Source: Mitragyna speciosa (taxonomy: Eukaryota > Streptophyta > Magnoliopsida > Gentianales > Rubiaceae). Taken from it: 64,000 nucleotides of DNA. A model generated the notes under the pieces. The model was given only the letters and a program-made list of their open reading frames with translations. It did not search any database and had not been told where the DNA came from. This document shows, piece by piece, positions 46,678 to 60,126 of the stretch. Both the position numbers and the translations under genes were made by a program. The DNA is taken from positions 32,031,660 to 32,095,659 of the forward strand of contig CM045554.1 in NCBI GenBank assembly GCA_024721245.1, in the 5' to 3' direction. The first letter of the stretch is position 1; each line of letters opens with the position of its first letter.

Positions 46678-49600
46678 ATGGAGGTCCCTTTCCCAGTGCA
46701 AAAACCATTATTGAGGAGCAGAACTGTGGCTAATGGCAGAGCCCAACTCATCAAGATCACTCCTTTTCTTGGATTCTTGCCTCATGGAACCACAAGCTTG
46801 TCTTCACAAGTAAAATTTTGCTTCTTATTCACTGTTTTATGTACTCAAAATGATACCTTTAGCAAATGCCCTCTTTAAATATGGTAGTGATTCTAGGGGG
46901 TTTGTATTTGCATTTAGTATGTGCCTTTTCGGGTGGTTTTCTTAGTATTTAGTTGTTGCTTGTCGTGCACAAGCACAGGCACACTATGTCCTGTATCAGT
47001 TAGTGGCTCAAAATGATATTTTGAACGGACTTCTTTGTATAAGATAGTGATTTTGATGGGATTATAATCACTAAATGGTTGTTTATGTGTGAGTATGTAT
47101 TCTTTTTAATCTGTTTTTCTGAATTTATCTGTCTTGATGGGAATTGGAATTGGCCGACCAGATAAACAAAAAGACTCTTTTTTAACTTATGTTTTAATTG
47201 AGTACATACAGGGAAAAAGGGGATAGGTGCTGGCAATTATAGCGATGAGATTCAAGCTGTGGGTGGGATATGGCCTTAGGATGGGTAGCTTTACCACTTG
47301 AGCTAAACCTTACTCTTTTCTGGGTGTAGTTTAGGGCCTTTTTTTATCACCATTTTTTTTAGCATACAAGTTGGCTTAAAATTATGGAAGGACATGTATT
47401 TGTTTTGTTTCGTGATGGGCATGCCTTTCTGGTCAGTTCCTTGTGTTTGGCTGCGTTTCCTTTCAAGTAGAATCAGTTGTCTGTTTTTACTTATAAGCAC
47501 TTAGTTGAATGCTACGTGTACAGTAGTTTCGTTATTTCTGTAAAATTTTGGTCCATTTATTGGTACATTGTGCATTATGGTGCACTTGCTGCAATAAGAT
47601 ATTTTATCCTATCTGATCCATTTGCTACAGTCTTTTTTATGGAGCAAGGGTTATGGGGTGGCTGGCATTTCACATCGAATCACTGCAACTGCGGGTTAGT
47701 TGCTTTCATTTTCAAGTTTCTGTTGAACATCTTAATTCAAAAGACATTTTTTAAAATTTTTTTTTTTTAATTTTGCATTTTGTAGATTTTTCAAGAAGAA
47801 GACAAAGAAGAATATCAACTCCTAGAACTCAAGATTCTTCACCAAAGGGATTTGTGCCTAGAACACAGGTAGGGACAAGCACCCAGAGAAGAGATCAGAA
47901 GAACAATGGGGAGAAAGAAGGTCCCCGTAACTTGCCACCTAATGATCTTGTGGCTGAAAATAGAAAAAGAATTGAAGTCAAACAAACCATTAAAGAGCAG
48001 GGAGATGATATTGAACACGTAAAGGAGGAAGAATATGAAAATGAAGTTGACAACATTGCTGAGGAGGAACCATCACTTGCTGCTGAAATAACCAATGTGG
48101 TAGAAAATGCAATAAATAGATCAGTTCATGAGGACCTCATTGAGACAGATGAAGTAAAAGGAGTTGTAAAGGAAAATAAATTTGATGATCATTTAAGTGG
48201 AACTTCTTTAGAAAATCAGCCAGCCACAATTAAGAATAGTGATGTAAACCAGATTGAAAGTATTGAAATTGTTAAAGATACAAGTGAAGAAGAACTCTTG
48301 AAATCAGAACCAGTTCAAAAGGAGAAGGATGATTCTTCTGTAAAGTTAAAGTTGGTGCTGGAAGCAAATTTACGCAAACAGGCACTTGAAAGGCTTGCCG
48401 AAGAAAATTTTGAGAAAGGAAGCAGATTATTCTATTACCCTGAGTTGGTAAAATCTGATGAAGATATAGAAGTGTTCCTTAATAGAAGTCTATCCACATT
48501 GAATAATGAACCTGATGTGTTGATCATGGGAGCATTTAATGACTGGCGATGGAAATCTTTTACGATGAAGATGAATAAGACTAATATCAGTGGGGATTGG
48601 TGGGCTTGCCAGGTCCATGTTCCTAAGGAAGCATACAAGATGGATTTTGTGTTCTTCAATGGAAAAGATGTCTATGATAACAATGACAAGAAAGATTTCT
48701 GCATTTCCATTGAAGGCGGTATGACTCTTCCTGAATTTGAAAATTTCTTGCTTGAGGAGAAACTCAAGGAATTGGAAAAACTTGCGAAGGAGGAAGCTGA
48801 AAGCAAAAGACAGGCAGAAGAACTGAAGCGAATTGAAGCACAGAAAGCTGCACGTGAGGCTGATAGAGCACAGGCAAGAGAAGAGGCTGCAAGGAGACGG
48901 CAAATGTTGAAAGAGTGGATCAAAAAGGCTGTTAAGTCTGTTGATGATGTCTGGCACATAGAACCTAGTGATTTTAAAGGTGGGGACAAGGTCAGATTGT
49001 TCTATAACAAGAGCTCAGGTCCACTAATTCATGCTAAGGAGTTATGGCTTCATGGAGGGTACAACAAGTGGAAGGATGGGCCATCCATCGTTACAAAACT
49101 CGCTAGATTCGCGAGAAAGGATGGAGACTGGTGGTATGCTGAAAGTAAGTAGGATAGTGTCTTTGATTTGTATGACAGTAATGTATGTTGGTTGTCATGA
49201 CGGAGTAAGATTTGGAGATTCTTTGGCCAAGTAAAAAGTTTAAGCTGACAAAAAGTTGCTGATCTGATCTCTGGTTGGTTGGGATTCGGTTAAATTAAAT
49301 TTTAAATGAGGTGGAGCTAGTTTTGTGAAGGGTATAAGTGGATGCCATTAACGTGATTTTTTTCTTTTTGGAGAAATCAAGTTATCTATTTCAGTTTCTT
49401 GCAGTGATTATATAAACCTGTTGCATCATAGTTCATGTGGATTCTTCAAAAGCTAAAACTTAAACATGAATGTCTGAAATTACTTCCTTCAAATGAAATT
49501 TGTGATTTGGTATAAGTTGCTGGAGGTTTCTTTGTGCATCTTTCACTGAGACTTGCCTATGTGATAGTTAAACTAAACTTTTTTTTTTAATGTGATGTAT

Positions 49601-52600
49601 ATGCCTTACATTTTAATCTATTTTTATGACTTGCAGTGGAAATAATACATTGTAATGACTGTGATATGTTATTTGTAATAGATCTACTGAAAATTTAAAT
49701 GCAGTTCTTTTTGACTTTTTTTTTTATTTTTATAAATAGCTGTTGCAATTTCTGCATCAATGTTCATCTGATCAACTTCTTGGTTTTCACAGTTGTTGTG
49801 CCTGATCGAGCCCTTGTCTTGGACTGGGTTTTTGCTGATGGTCCACCTCAGCAAGCAAGGATCTATGACAACAATGATAGGGGGGATTTCCATGCTATTG
49901 TTCCACGACGCGCTCCTGAGGATCGCTATTGGGTTGAGGAAGAAGATCAGATTTACCTAAGTCTTCAAGAGGAGAGACGGTTCAGAGAGGAGGCAATCCG
50001 TGCTAAGGTCGAATTTCTAAAAATTTATCCAAATGACATTGTCAAAATGGCACCTCGGATTTTGTTTGTTTTGCATACACAATTGATGGAGAAGGAGAAA
50101 GCTGCCTTGCTTACTGCAGCATGTCACTCCCAAATTAATAAATCTGTAGAAATAAACTTTTCTTCATGGGACGATAGCCTGATGCTATATGTAAATGCTA
50201 ATCTTTCATGATCTGCCATTTGCAGGCTGAGAAAACAGCACGGATGAAAGCAGAAACAAAGGAAAGAACTTTGAGAAATTTTCTTTTATCTCAAAAGCAT
50301 ATCGTCTACACTGAACCTTTTGATGTCCAAGCTGGGAGTACCGCAAATGTTTTATATAATCCTGCCAACACAGTCTTGAATGGGAAGGCTGAAATTTGGT
50401 TCAGATGCTCATTCAATCGTTGGACTCACCGAATGGGACCACTGCCACCACAGAGAATGTTGCCTACAGAAAATGGCTCTCATGTTAAAGCAACTGGTGT
50501 GTTTTCTGCTACCATCACACACAGGAAGCATTTTCAAGTTTCTATGTTTCCTGTTATCAGAATTTTTTTTTTTTCAATTCCTATTTTAACATTTTACAGG
50601 GCTAACAATTTTCATCTACAGACGAAGAACTGATGGAAATATTTGCTTCTCTGGATTAACCTCTTATTTGTTCTATTATTTCACAACTATTCATTGTATT
50701 TCTTTTTCCCGTACATACATTATGTGATGTTTTGGATGCTCACAGTCATGACTTATGTTATACATCATAATTTCTGAATTGCAATAAATGTTAGAATTCT
50801 GTAATAGTGACAAATCACAAAAGCAGCATCCTGTTCATTTTACATCTCTCTTTGACCAGAATACATTCTGGTTGAACCAGTTCATGGCTTCATAGCATTT
50901 AATTGATCCATCTCTGCACATATTGCCCAAACGTAGATTAGATTGTCTCAACATAGTAGGGGGTAGGGCTATTTAGGTGCTGAGAATATTTTTTATTCAC
51001 CTACTGGTTGAACCTGGAATGAAAATTTATCCAAAATTGCTTTCTTATGCTCTCTCTTTTTTTTTTTTTTCTTTTTTTCTTTTTTTCCTGCAGTTATGGT
51101 TCCATTGGATGCATATATGATGGACTTTGTATTCTCTGAAAAAAAGGATGGTGGAATATATGATAACAAGAATGGCATGGACTATCACATACCTGTTTTT
51201 GGAGGAGTCATCAAGGAACCCCCAATGCATATTGTGCATATTGCAGTTGAAATGGCACCCATTGCAAAGGTTGGTTTTTTTAAAGTTCTTTTCAAATATA
51301 TCATAGTGAACATGATGCACTTACTTGTTCATTTGTCCTTGCTCCAACTGTTACTTAGAAAGTTATTACAGTTTCAACCGTTTCCTTTTGTTATTTACTG
51401 ATGGCTTGGGAGAAACATTTCTTAATCCACGATGCATGTGATTTTGTACCATTGGAATTTCTGTTGCAGTTGATACACTCAATACTTCTAAAATGATTTC
51501 AATGAAGGGTGGACATTTGCTTATTTGTAGCAATTTGCTTCATGCTTTTGCAGGTGGGAGGCCTTGGTGATGTTGTAACTAGCCTTTCTCGTGCTGTACA
51601 AGATTTAAATCACAGCGTAGATATTGTCCTTCCAAAGTATGACTGTTTGAACTTAAGCCATGTAAGTTTTCATCTGTTTACATGGTTGAATGTTATATTT
51701 ATCTTACAGCCGTGAATGGTGACCTGCATATTCTATTTGTTTACTTTCCTCATCTCCTAGTTTGGTTAACTATTTTTCCCATTGTGCTAAATTGTGTACC
51801 ATTATAATTGCACATCATTGATTAATTCTTGCTCAACAGAAGTCTTACTATACTGATACATATAGAGATGCACATTAATAGTATTTAGGATATTTGCTTC
51901 TTGGAATAAATAGATATCCTACCTGTGGTGTTGATCCCTTCATTAATATAACCAGTTCTCTTTTTATGCAAATATGGTTTCTAGTTGCAGAAACCATCTT
52001 AGATATTATTTTGTAGGATATGCTTCTGATGATATATTGGTTGCACTTGTTATCATTTCACTCAGAAGCTAATCAATTGTATGCCATCTGAAACAGGTAA
52101 AGGATTTTCAGTTTCACAAAAGCTATTGGTGGGGTGGGACTGAAATAAAAGTTTGGTTTGGTAAGGTTGAAGGCATCTGTGTCTACTTTTTGGAGCCTCA
52201 AAATGGGTAATTACTACAATTTCCATATTTCATTACTATAATTTCCGTATTTCTTGTTTTTATACGGTTCCCTTGTTTAATATTTCCTTTGTTTTTATTG
52301 TATGACTATTTTATGTACTGCACTACCTATTGAGGAATGTGATATAAAAATGTTTCCTGATTCTTTTTACGATCATGTTACAGTAAAATGTTATTTATTA
52401 AAATTGTTGTGGTTTGATTATAATGAAGAATGCAAAATTTTCAACTTCAGTCACATGCAAAAAAAGTATTTATTTTTCATATTTGTACTTTAAGGTGGAT
52501 AAATCTATAGTAACCGTGAATTGAGAATGCAAAATTTTCAACTTCAGTCACATGCAAAAAAAGTATTTATTTTTCATATTTATACTTTTAAGGTGGATAA

Positions 52601-55600
52601 ATCTATAGTAACCGTGAATTGACTCCACAACTATCCTATCTTATAGCCATTCCATGTCTTCTTATCCTTACTTCCCTCTCCCATGTACCCTTAGCTCACA
52701 TGAAAATTAATTTGTGCTGAAGGGCATTTTTTTATTGGAATTTTTAAAACATAAAATGGTCTGCAATGTTGGTTAAATTAGAAAAGGTAATTACAAGAAA
52801 ATGGGGCCTAAGTTGGTGATCTTGACATCTACATCTAAATTGTCTATTTCAACTGACACGAATCGACTCATTTAAAATAGCCTATTTTTTCTTGATGTGT
52901 TGCACAATAAACTCTTTCTCATTAGAGGTCTTACCCAATAAAAGTTTGCTTCCAACTGATTCTTCTAGGGTCTGATTGTTTAAATTAAATGAGCAGGACA
53001 AAATGGGATTTATTTCTGGGAAAACTAGATTACTATAGATGTCTGTTTCATTTAGAAATTTAGACAGTATTAAGTAGAAGCTTCAGTCAGTCTAAGAATT
53101 TAATGAAAAACATACTGCTTATAAATATTCCTGGAATTTTGTCCTAGTTAGCATATAATCATAGAAATCTTAAACTTTTTTTTCCCCCATTTGCTTGGAA
53201 ATTTTAATGAACATTCTCTTTATAAATATTCGTTGAATTTTCTCCTAGTTGTCTTACGATTGAAGAAACAGTAAACTTGTTTTCTCCTTTTTGCTTGGAA
53301 ATTTATGTTTTATGAAGTTATGTGTCTTGTCTCTTCTTATTTTGAGTTCTGAATCCAACAGAGGCATGGCTATGTAAGTAAATTCATTCCCTCCTTGTGC
53401 CTCAACTCGATTGCTATATGCATGCAATAGACTATGGCATATCATTTACAGACAATTTTGTATGGTTCTTATAGTATGATTTTTTCCTGTTTTGTGCAGT
53501 TTACTTAAATTTGTATGCTTCAGTTTCATTATTGATGAGTAAAAAGGGGAAATAATTATGCCATCTGATGTTATTATCTGAGACTTGAGTTTGGCTCTAT
53601 TTCTGGATGAGCGTGTTTATTTCCTTCCATAGGTTATGCACCAAAGAAAATGAAGTTGTGGATCAAAATCCATATAAAGAATAGTCCCAGTGATGCAGTC
53701 AACAAAAGGCTGGAAAAGCAAAATTAAAGCTTTTCATAATTGTCTTCAACTTTGTATTGTATTAGTTGTCTTAAAAGTGTTATTTTGAATTTTAGATCTA
53801 AGAGTATTTTAGGTTTTTTAGTTTTTTACATGTTCGCAGGAATTTTTCCAGCAACTATGTTTTTATTTTATTTAGTTATTCAATTATGTTAGGTAACTAA
53901 TTAGAGTTAGAGTTGTTATAGGAATATTCTATAAGTGTTTTGTTTTATTAGGAAATAGGAATTCTACTTATAATAGATTTCTTTCTTTTAGGTAACTCAT
54001 AAGTTTATAAATACCTTTGTTATTAGGCTATTCTAGTAGAGACAGAAAGATTGATTAATAAAGTTTTAGTTTATTGTTTTAGTTTGTTTTGTTTCTTGAG
54101 ATTTTCCAAATTTCCTCTTTCTTCTTCCCTCTAACACTGTTCACGCTACTGTAGCATTACTATTCACGTACTGTTCATCCGTGAACAGTGCCAATCCCTC
54201 TCGATATTCCGCTTGCGTTCGTAGGCAAGAATAATTCAATCTTTTCCTACATCACCCAGTTATAATAATTGCTTAACTAATGTTAATCTATTTGGTTCAG
54301 TTTGAGATGTCAGTTTGACTGTGAGTATATATTTTATCGTTCTTTCTAAAATGCTGATTGAAAAGAACTTTATGATCGATGATACAAAAGAAAATGATGC
54401 GTCTGATTGATATTTTCAGTAATCCAACTATGTACTATTTTATTTGCTTATTTTTTTTTTTAAGTTTCAGGACTTTGTCTTTAGATTTGTTTGGGGGAAT
54501 ATTTGTTGAATTATATGTTTGTCTTTGCCTCTGACAGGTTTTTTTGGAAAGGCTGTATATATGGTTGTCAAAATGACGGTGAAAGATTTGGTTTCTTTTG
54601 TCATGCTGCTCTTGAATTCCTTTTGCAAAGTGGATTCCATCCGGTAAGTCTAATTTCTGATAAAAAGATCACCATTGCAAAAGACTAAACATTATCCCTC
54701 TTTAGACATAATTTTTGTTATCCCCATAATGTATATGTTAAAGAATTGTGTTCAATATCTTTGATCATGTTGTTGTGCAAAGTTTTGTATGAATGTAGAC
54801 ACTTCTTGAGTGAATTGCTCAAATATTTGACGAAGCTGCACACAGTAAGAGATAACTTATTATGTTAACAACTATCGAGGTGCTTAGGCCTACTCCTTGT
54901 TTCTTTTAGCTGTTTTAAAGCTCCCAAACGGAATTACATTCTGAAAAGGCTGGTTCAAGACTAAAAAGTTAAAAGAGGATAGCAAGGATTGCCCTGAGTG
55001 CTAAAGCCACTGTTAATTCACTGAAGCCATATTTTGACTCATTGCTTTCATTTTGAGCACCTATTTCCCCTTCCATTTACTGAAAAGAAAACCAAAAAAA
55101 AAAAAAAATTGTAGAAAAGAAAACGCTGATTTGCAGGGACTTTCCTGTCCAAGAACCTTTCATAAGTTCAAAATAAGCAAAAGCAAAGGTAAAATATGTA
55201 TGAGAATACCTTAAAACAGAATTTTGTTTGAACAAAGCTAGACATGCTTTATTTGTAGCAAACAAGAGAAGGTTCTGACTAACTTCTGATGTTGTGTTTT
55301 TTTCGGTTTCATGGTAGTTCTTTGTAAATCACACAGAATACGTACCTATCTGCCTTCATCTTGCATTTTCCCCATCTTTTCATTTGTCCTCTTTTGTTCT
55401 CTGGAGTAATAAAACCAATTTCCAAGTGAATCACAATCAAGAAATGCTTAGGCAGTAAGGCAAAGGCCATGTTAGAGTATGTGCGAGCAACAAACTCAAT
55501 TTCCGTTGCTTCGATAACATTTGCTGTTTCTTTCGTTTTGCCAGGACATTATTCATTGTCATGATTGGTCTAGTGCTCCAGTTGCATGGTTGTTCAAAGA

Positions 55601-58600
55601 ACAATATATGCATTATGGTCTTAGTAAAGCTCGCGTTGTTTTCACAATACATAACCTTGAATTTGGAGCCCAGTTAATCAGCAAAGCAATGGCATACTCA
55701 GACAAGGCTACAACTGTAAGGACATGATCTACTATATGCTCATTTATTCTGCCTTCGAATGATTATATTCTCTACATTCTGTTTCTTGAGCAATGAAGTT
55801 TTCTTCAATGATATCACATGCAGCATTAAACACTAAATGTGTTTTTTCCTTAGGTCTCCCCTACTTATTCGCGGGAGGTATCTGGAAACCCGGCAGTTGC
55901 TTCCCATCTTTACAAGTTCCATGGGATACTAAATGGCATTGACCCAGACATTTGGGACCCTTACAATGATAAATTTATCCCTGTAAGTAGCGAAAAGTTT
56001 TTTGAGTCTTCTCATTTCCTTGCTTCTCTTATTTCTTATTTCATCTGTTTTAAACATATTGGAGTGAAATAAAACTCTCATGTTGGATTCCTTCCTGTTA
56101 TGTTGTTGACTAGTTATTTTGTGGATGCCTGACTCTGTGATTGCTGTGGCTATTGCTACTTCAGTGTCATTACCTTGTTCAACTTACTGTTTTGATGACA
56201 CAAAAACATGATAGTAATTGGTTGTGTGGTACTGCTGGTTATTTGCACTGGGGTAGGGGTTAGTCATACTAGGTATTATAGGTGATATTTAACCGAAGCT
56301 GAGATATAATATAGTGCTTCATTTAGCTGCAAACTAGGAGAAGGTGACTGAAGGTAGCATATAACTAAAGGAGACCAGTATCAAAAATGGTCTAGGTAAT
56401 AAGCTGACCAGTCTGAGGTTTCAATTCTATTTGAAGCATATAACTAAAGGAGACCAGTATAAAAAATGGTCTAGGTAATAAGCTGACCAGTCTGAGGTAA
56501 GGACAATAACTGGCTCTTAGTGAACCTTTTTACGCATGCTTTCTGTATTGCGGCTGCTCTTAGGTATTCTAGGTAACTTTCTACTCTTGGTGAATTGAGA
56601 TTAAGCTTGCTTTGTGCTTTGCGTGGAAGGTTTGGTCTCCTAAGAATATGTGATAGAAAAAACTTCATTTAAGTATAACCATTATTGGTGCCTTCGTTCA
56701 TGACTGTTTTTTTCTTCTTTATTTTTGAATCTATGGAACTATATTGTGTTTAATGAGAAAAATATAAGTTTGCGATAATCTAAGCCTGCAACATTGATGT
56801 TATTATGTGTCATAACTAAGGCATGCAGAGTGCTCTACAGTAGTGGTTTCTTAAAAATCAATTGTGGGATATGCTTTTGTTAGGTAGGAAGTGCTCCCTG
56901 CATTGGCTGAGTTTCCATGGAGTGACTTAAATAACTGTTTTATTTTTATTTTTTTAATTTTTTTTTTGTTTTGGGCCATGATTTAACAATATATCATAGA
57001 ATGTAGGCATACTTTTGAAGCTAGGAATTTTTCTTCTTTCTGACTTTGTACAATGCTAATGTATGAGCAATCATTGCAGATATCTTATACTTCAGAAAAT
57101 GTTATTGAAGGCAAAAGGGCTGCAAAAGAAGCTTTGCAGCAAAGGCTCGGCTTGAAAAGGGCAGACCTGCCTCTGGTAGGAATCATTACTCGTTTAACGC
57201 ACCAGAAAGGAATCCACCTTATAAAACATGCAATTTGGCACACTGTAGACCGTGGTGGACAGGTTTTTTACTTCTTACTTCTCAGTTTGCTCGTTGGGTC
57301 CAAGACTAACTCATATGTTTCGCTGCATCTTATTGTCCAAAGAATGCATATGACTCTTTACTGGATATCATATTGTCAATATGATGAAATTTTGAAGTTC
57401 TCCAAAGGAAGATGAAAATTTGAAGTTTTGACGTGCTAATTACTAAATAAATATATATATCTAAATTGCCCTTCAGCCTACCTTTTCGTGTATTTATATA
57501 TGACGTCAACTTACCATGCGGGTGATTTTGTGACATGAGGCAGATAAATATGGGCTCATAATCAATTGATTCTGATTTTTGTAAAACCTGATTTTTAGAA
57601 AAGTTGAAAATCAGAATCCAAAAGTAGAGTCTTTAGTTGCTTCTGATTTTAGCTTTAAAAAATCCAAAAGCAGGGAAAAAAAAGTTGTTAAGAAGATCGC
57701 AAAAATGATTTTTCAAAATAAAAAACTAAAAACAAGTACAAAAATGCAGTTGAGAACAGGCTCTGTGCATACTTGATTAACTGTCATATGCATATACATC
57801 CATCAGCTGAAATTGCTGGTGCTCGTCTCCTTTTAGGAAGGGGATGACATGTCAACACTGTGCTTGGTGTATTAACGGACTCTAATGCAGGTTGTCCTGC
57901 TGGGTTCAGCTCCTGATCCACGCATCCAAAATGATTTTGTTAATTTGGCAAATCAATTGCATTCTTCTCATAATGACCGCGCACGCCTTTGCCTAACCTA
58001 TGACGAACCTCTCTCTCACTTGGTATCTTCTTGTGGAACTTCCTCTCCAATTTTGGTGCATGTTCACAAACCATATTCTCCACTCGTAGTAAATGCTTCA
58101 TTGGAAATTGCAGATTTATGCTGGTGCAGATTTCATTTTGGTCCCTTCAATTTTTGAGCCATGTGGACTCACTCAACTTACAGCAATGAGATATGGTTCG
58201 ATTCCTGTTGTTCGTAAAACTGGAGGTGTGTAGAAAATTTCTGGTTTTCTGATACTCTGGTGATAGAAAGTAGTTGCTTAAGCAATTGTGTTAACCTTAC
58301 CGTTTCTTTCTGCTGAAACCTTGTATTGTTTGGTGGTTTCATTTTTTTTTTTTTTTTAATGAAAGCTATTATAACCTATCTATTGCATTGTTGGAGTTTG
58401 GCAGAGAGTTTTTTGACTCAAATGTGAACTGGATATTTTCTCTCCCTCAGAAACTCTATCCTATGCTTCTCTCTGCAAATATAACAGATCTGCCACCATC
58501 ATGCTTTCCTCCATTTAAAGTTTAGATTTTTTTTTTTTTCATTGTCCATCTTTTATCTTATCCGTTTGAAAGACATTTTGCTTAGGGCGTAGTTTGGAAG

Positions 58601-60126
58601 AATAAGACCGAAAAGAAAAGAAGAGAGACCTTGAGTTGAGAGAAAAGAGAAGAAAAGAAAATTTGTGAGTCATCTCCCATCTTTTTTGGGAGTTAGGAAT
58701 GAAATGTGACTTCGAGGAAATTCTCTTAGACGTGCTTTCTCTTCTTTTCTTCATTTGGTAAACAAAAAGACTGGAATTCACATACTTTCTCTTTCTCTTA
58801 AGCCCCTTTTCTTTTGTACTTTTTCCTTTCCTCTCAAACGAGCAGCAAATGTGTAAAGGATTTCTATAGCTGCACTCAGATTTCTGGGTTAAGACTTTAT
58901 GCATTTGGAATCTTTTGCAAATTTTGTTGCCAACCCCATCATTTCCATTTTTGGTTTCATTTTCTTTGAAGCCAAAAATTTCGAATTTCTGTGAAATGGC
59001 CAATCATTTTGAACAACAATCATCACGAGTTTAAAAAATTGTAAAATGTGCTTTTCCCGTAATCAAATGAAGCAAAATATGATTCAAACTGGGGGTGTGC
59101 ATGTATATTTAGAACTCTTTTTCTATCAATTTGAAACGATGTCTTTTTCTGGCTACAAGAATTTTGCCTTGTTGACTTTCCCTTTAAGTGACATGAGCTG
59201 CAGCTTGTAATCCTCCATGAGGTTATCCAGCATAATTTCCCTAGTCTGGATACATGTATACTGCCATTTGAAGATCTTAGCCCATTTAGCATATAGCTGT
59301 AAAAGAAATAATCTTTCTTGAGTCATGAAGCTTTGAGTACCTGAATGTGAGTTCCTCAGTGTGCATTTTTACCAAGTTTGGTTCTCTGGTCTGAATTTAC
59401 ATTAATTGTCTTTTTACTACTTCAATCTAGGGCTTTATGACACTGTGTTTGATGTTGATCATGACAAAGAAAGAGCACAAGCGTGTGGTTTGGAACCTAA
59501 TGGATTCAGTTTTGATGGAGCAGATGCTGGTGGCGTTGATTATGCACTCAATAGGTAAAATTAATCTGATTCTATTAGATTGGGCTCCAGACTTAAGCAA
59601 ATTCTTGCAGTGATAGTATGCTTATTTCTTTTCATGGATATAGGAACATTAGGTGCTTTTTTCTCTTTGCTTCCTTTTGAAACTTGATGAACAAGCAGGA
59701 AGATTATGCAAGACAATTCTAATGTTTAAGCACCCAAGTGCTGTCTTTTTGACATGGTTTCTAGGATTTTAAGGTTTCTTCTGATCAGGAAAATGCTCTA
59801 CATTTTTTTAACTTAAAGATCAAAAGTGGGAAAAGGAGCTATAGAAAGAGAACTATGAACTTGGATAAACAAAAATAATATTGAAGGGGAAAAAATAATG
59901 GCACTATGGCTTAGATACGGAGGTGAGGTATGAGAGATACTTAATTACAAGTTAACTTGCTTTTGACATGTGAACTGACTTGCTCCTGTTTCTCAGAGCT
60001 CTCTCTGCTTGGTATGATGGCCGGGATTGGTTCAATTCATTGTGCAAGCGAGTGATGGAGCAAGACTGGTCTTGGAATCGTCCTGCTCTTGATTACTTGG
60101 AGCTCTATCATGCAGCTCAAAAGTGA
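46678..60126 (+). CDS. SS3: Starch synthase III, plastidial
   Basis: Sixteen exons: 46678-46809, 47631-47694, 47786-49144, 49793-50007, 50226-50496, 51094-51269, 51554-51661, 52097-52206, 54538-54643, 55545-55715, 55854-55982, 57080-57262, 57891-58022, 58114-58225, 59431-59554, 59997-60126. The sum is 3522 nt, 1173 residues; all phases close. Order: transit peptide (about 1-60), a variable acidic region, three CBM53-type starch-binding domains (near 295-385, 460-570, 620-720) with a coiled coil rich in Glu/Arg/Ala between the first two, then the GT5 catalytic domain from about 725. KVGGLGDV (739-746) binds ADP-glucose; EPCGLTQL and KTGGLYDT are the C-terminal GT-B motifs. The enzyme elongates amylopectin chains in plastids and influences starch-granule initiation (family knowledge). 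Exon 4 uses a weak AAG|GTCGAA donor, but its phase and protein continuity fit. Length lies between Arabidopsis (about 1025) and potato (about 1230). Confidence 0.96.
52428..52622 (+). repeat. 97-bp tandem duplication in SS3 intron 8
   Basis: Two units start at 52428 and 52525 with GAATGCAAAATTTTCAACTT. They differ by a G/A change and one T insertion near TTTGTACTTT, so the duplication is fairly recent. Non-coding. Confidence 0.9.
53691..54254. mobile_element. Solo LTR (564 bp) in SS3 intron 8
   Basis: The ends TGATG...CATCA are the canonical TG...CA with a 5-bp inverted repeat. CCCAG is repeated exactly on both sides (53686-53690 and 54255-54259), a 5-bp target-site duplication. Inside are TTTATAAATACC (TATA-like, about 54003) and AATAAAG (polyadenylation-like, about 54057), in the expected order for a plus-strand LTR. 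There is no internal region, primer-binding site or polypurine tract next to it, so it is the product of LTR-LTR recombination. It accounts for about a quarter of this 2.3-kb intron. Confidence 0.85.
56356..56497 (+). repeat. 79-bp direct duplication in SS3 intron 11
   Basis: AGCATATAACTAAAGGAGAC starts at 56356 and again at 56435, and both are followed by near-identical sequence to CTGACCAGTCTGAGGT. The shared part is about 63 bp with one clear difference (ATC/ATA). Non-coding. Confidence 0.85.
58583..58844. mobile_element. Possible MITE-like element in SS3 intron 14
   Basis: The left end AGGGCGTAGTTTGGAAGAAT is followed by AAAGAAAAGAAG. The right end in reverse complement is TGCTCGTTTGAGAGGAAAGG, followed by AAAGTACAAAAGAAAAG. 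The two ends are loosely inverted and the interior is purine-rich then pyrimidine-rich. No clear TSD; similar in style to 44341-44606. Confidence 0.4.

Noticed and set aside
48435..48989. Three antisense ORFs opposite SS3 exon 3
   Set aside because: Shadows of the highly biased Glu/Lys-rich SS3 reading frame.
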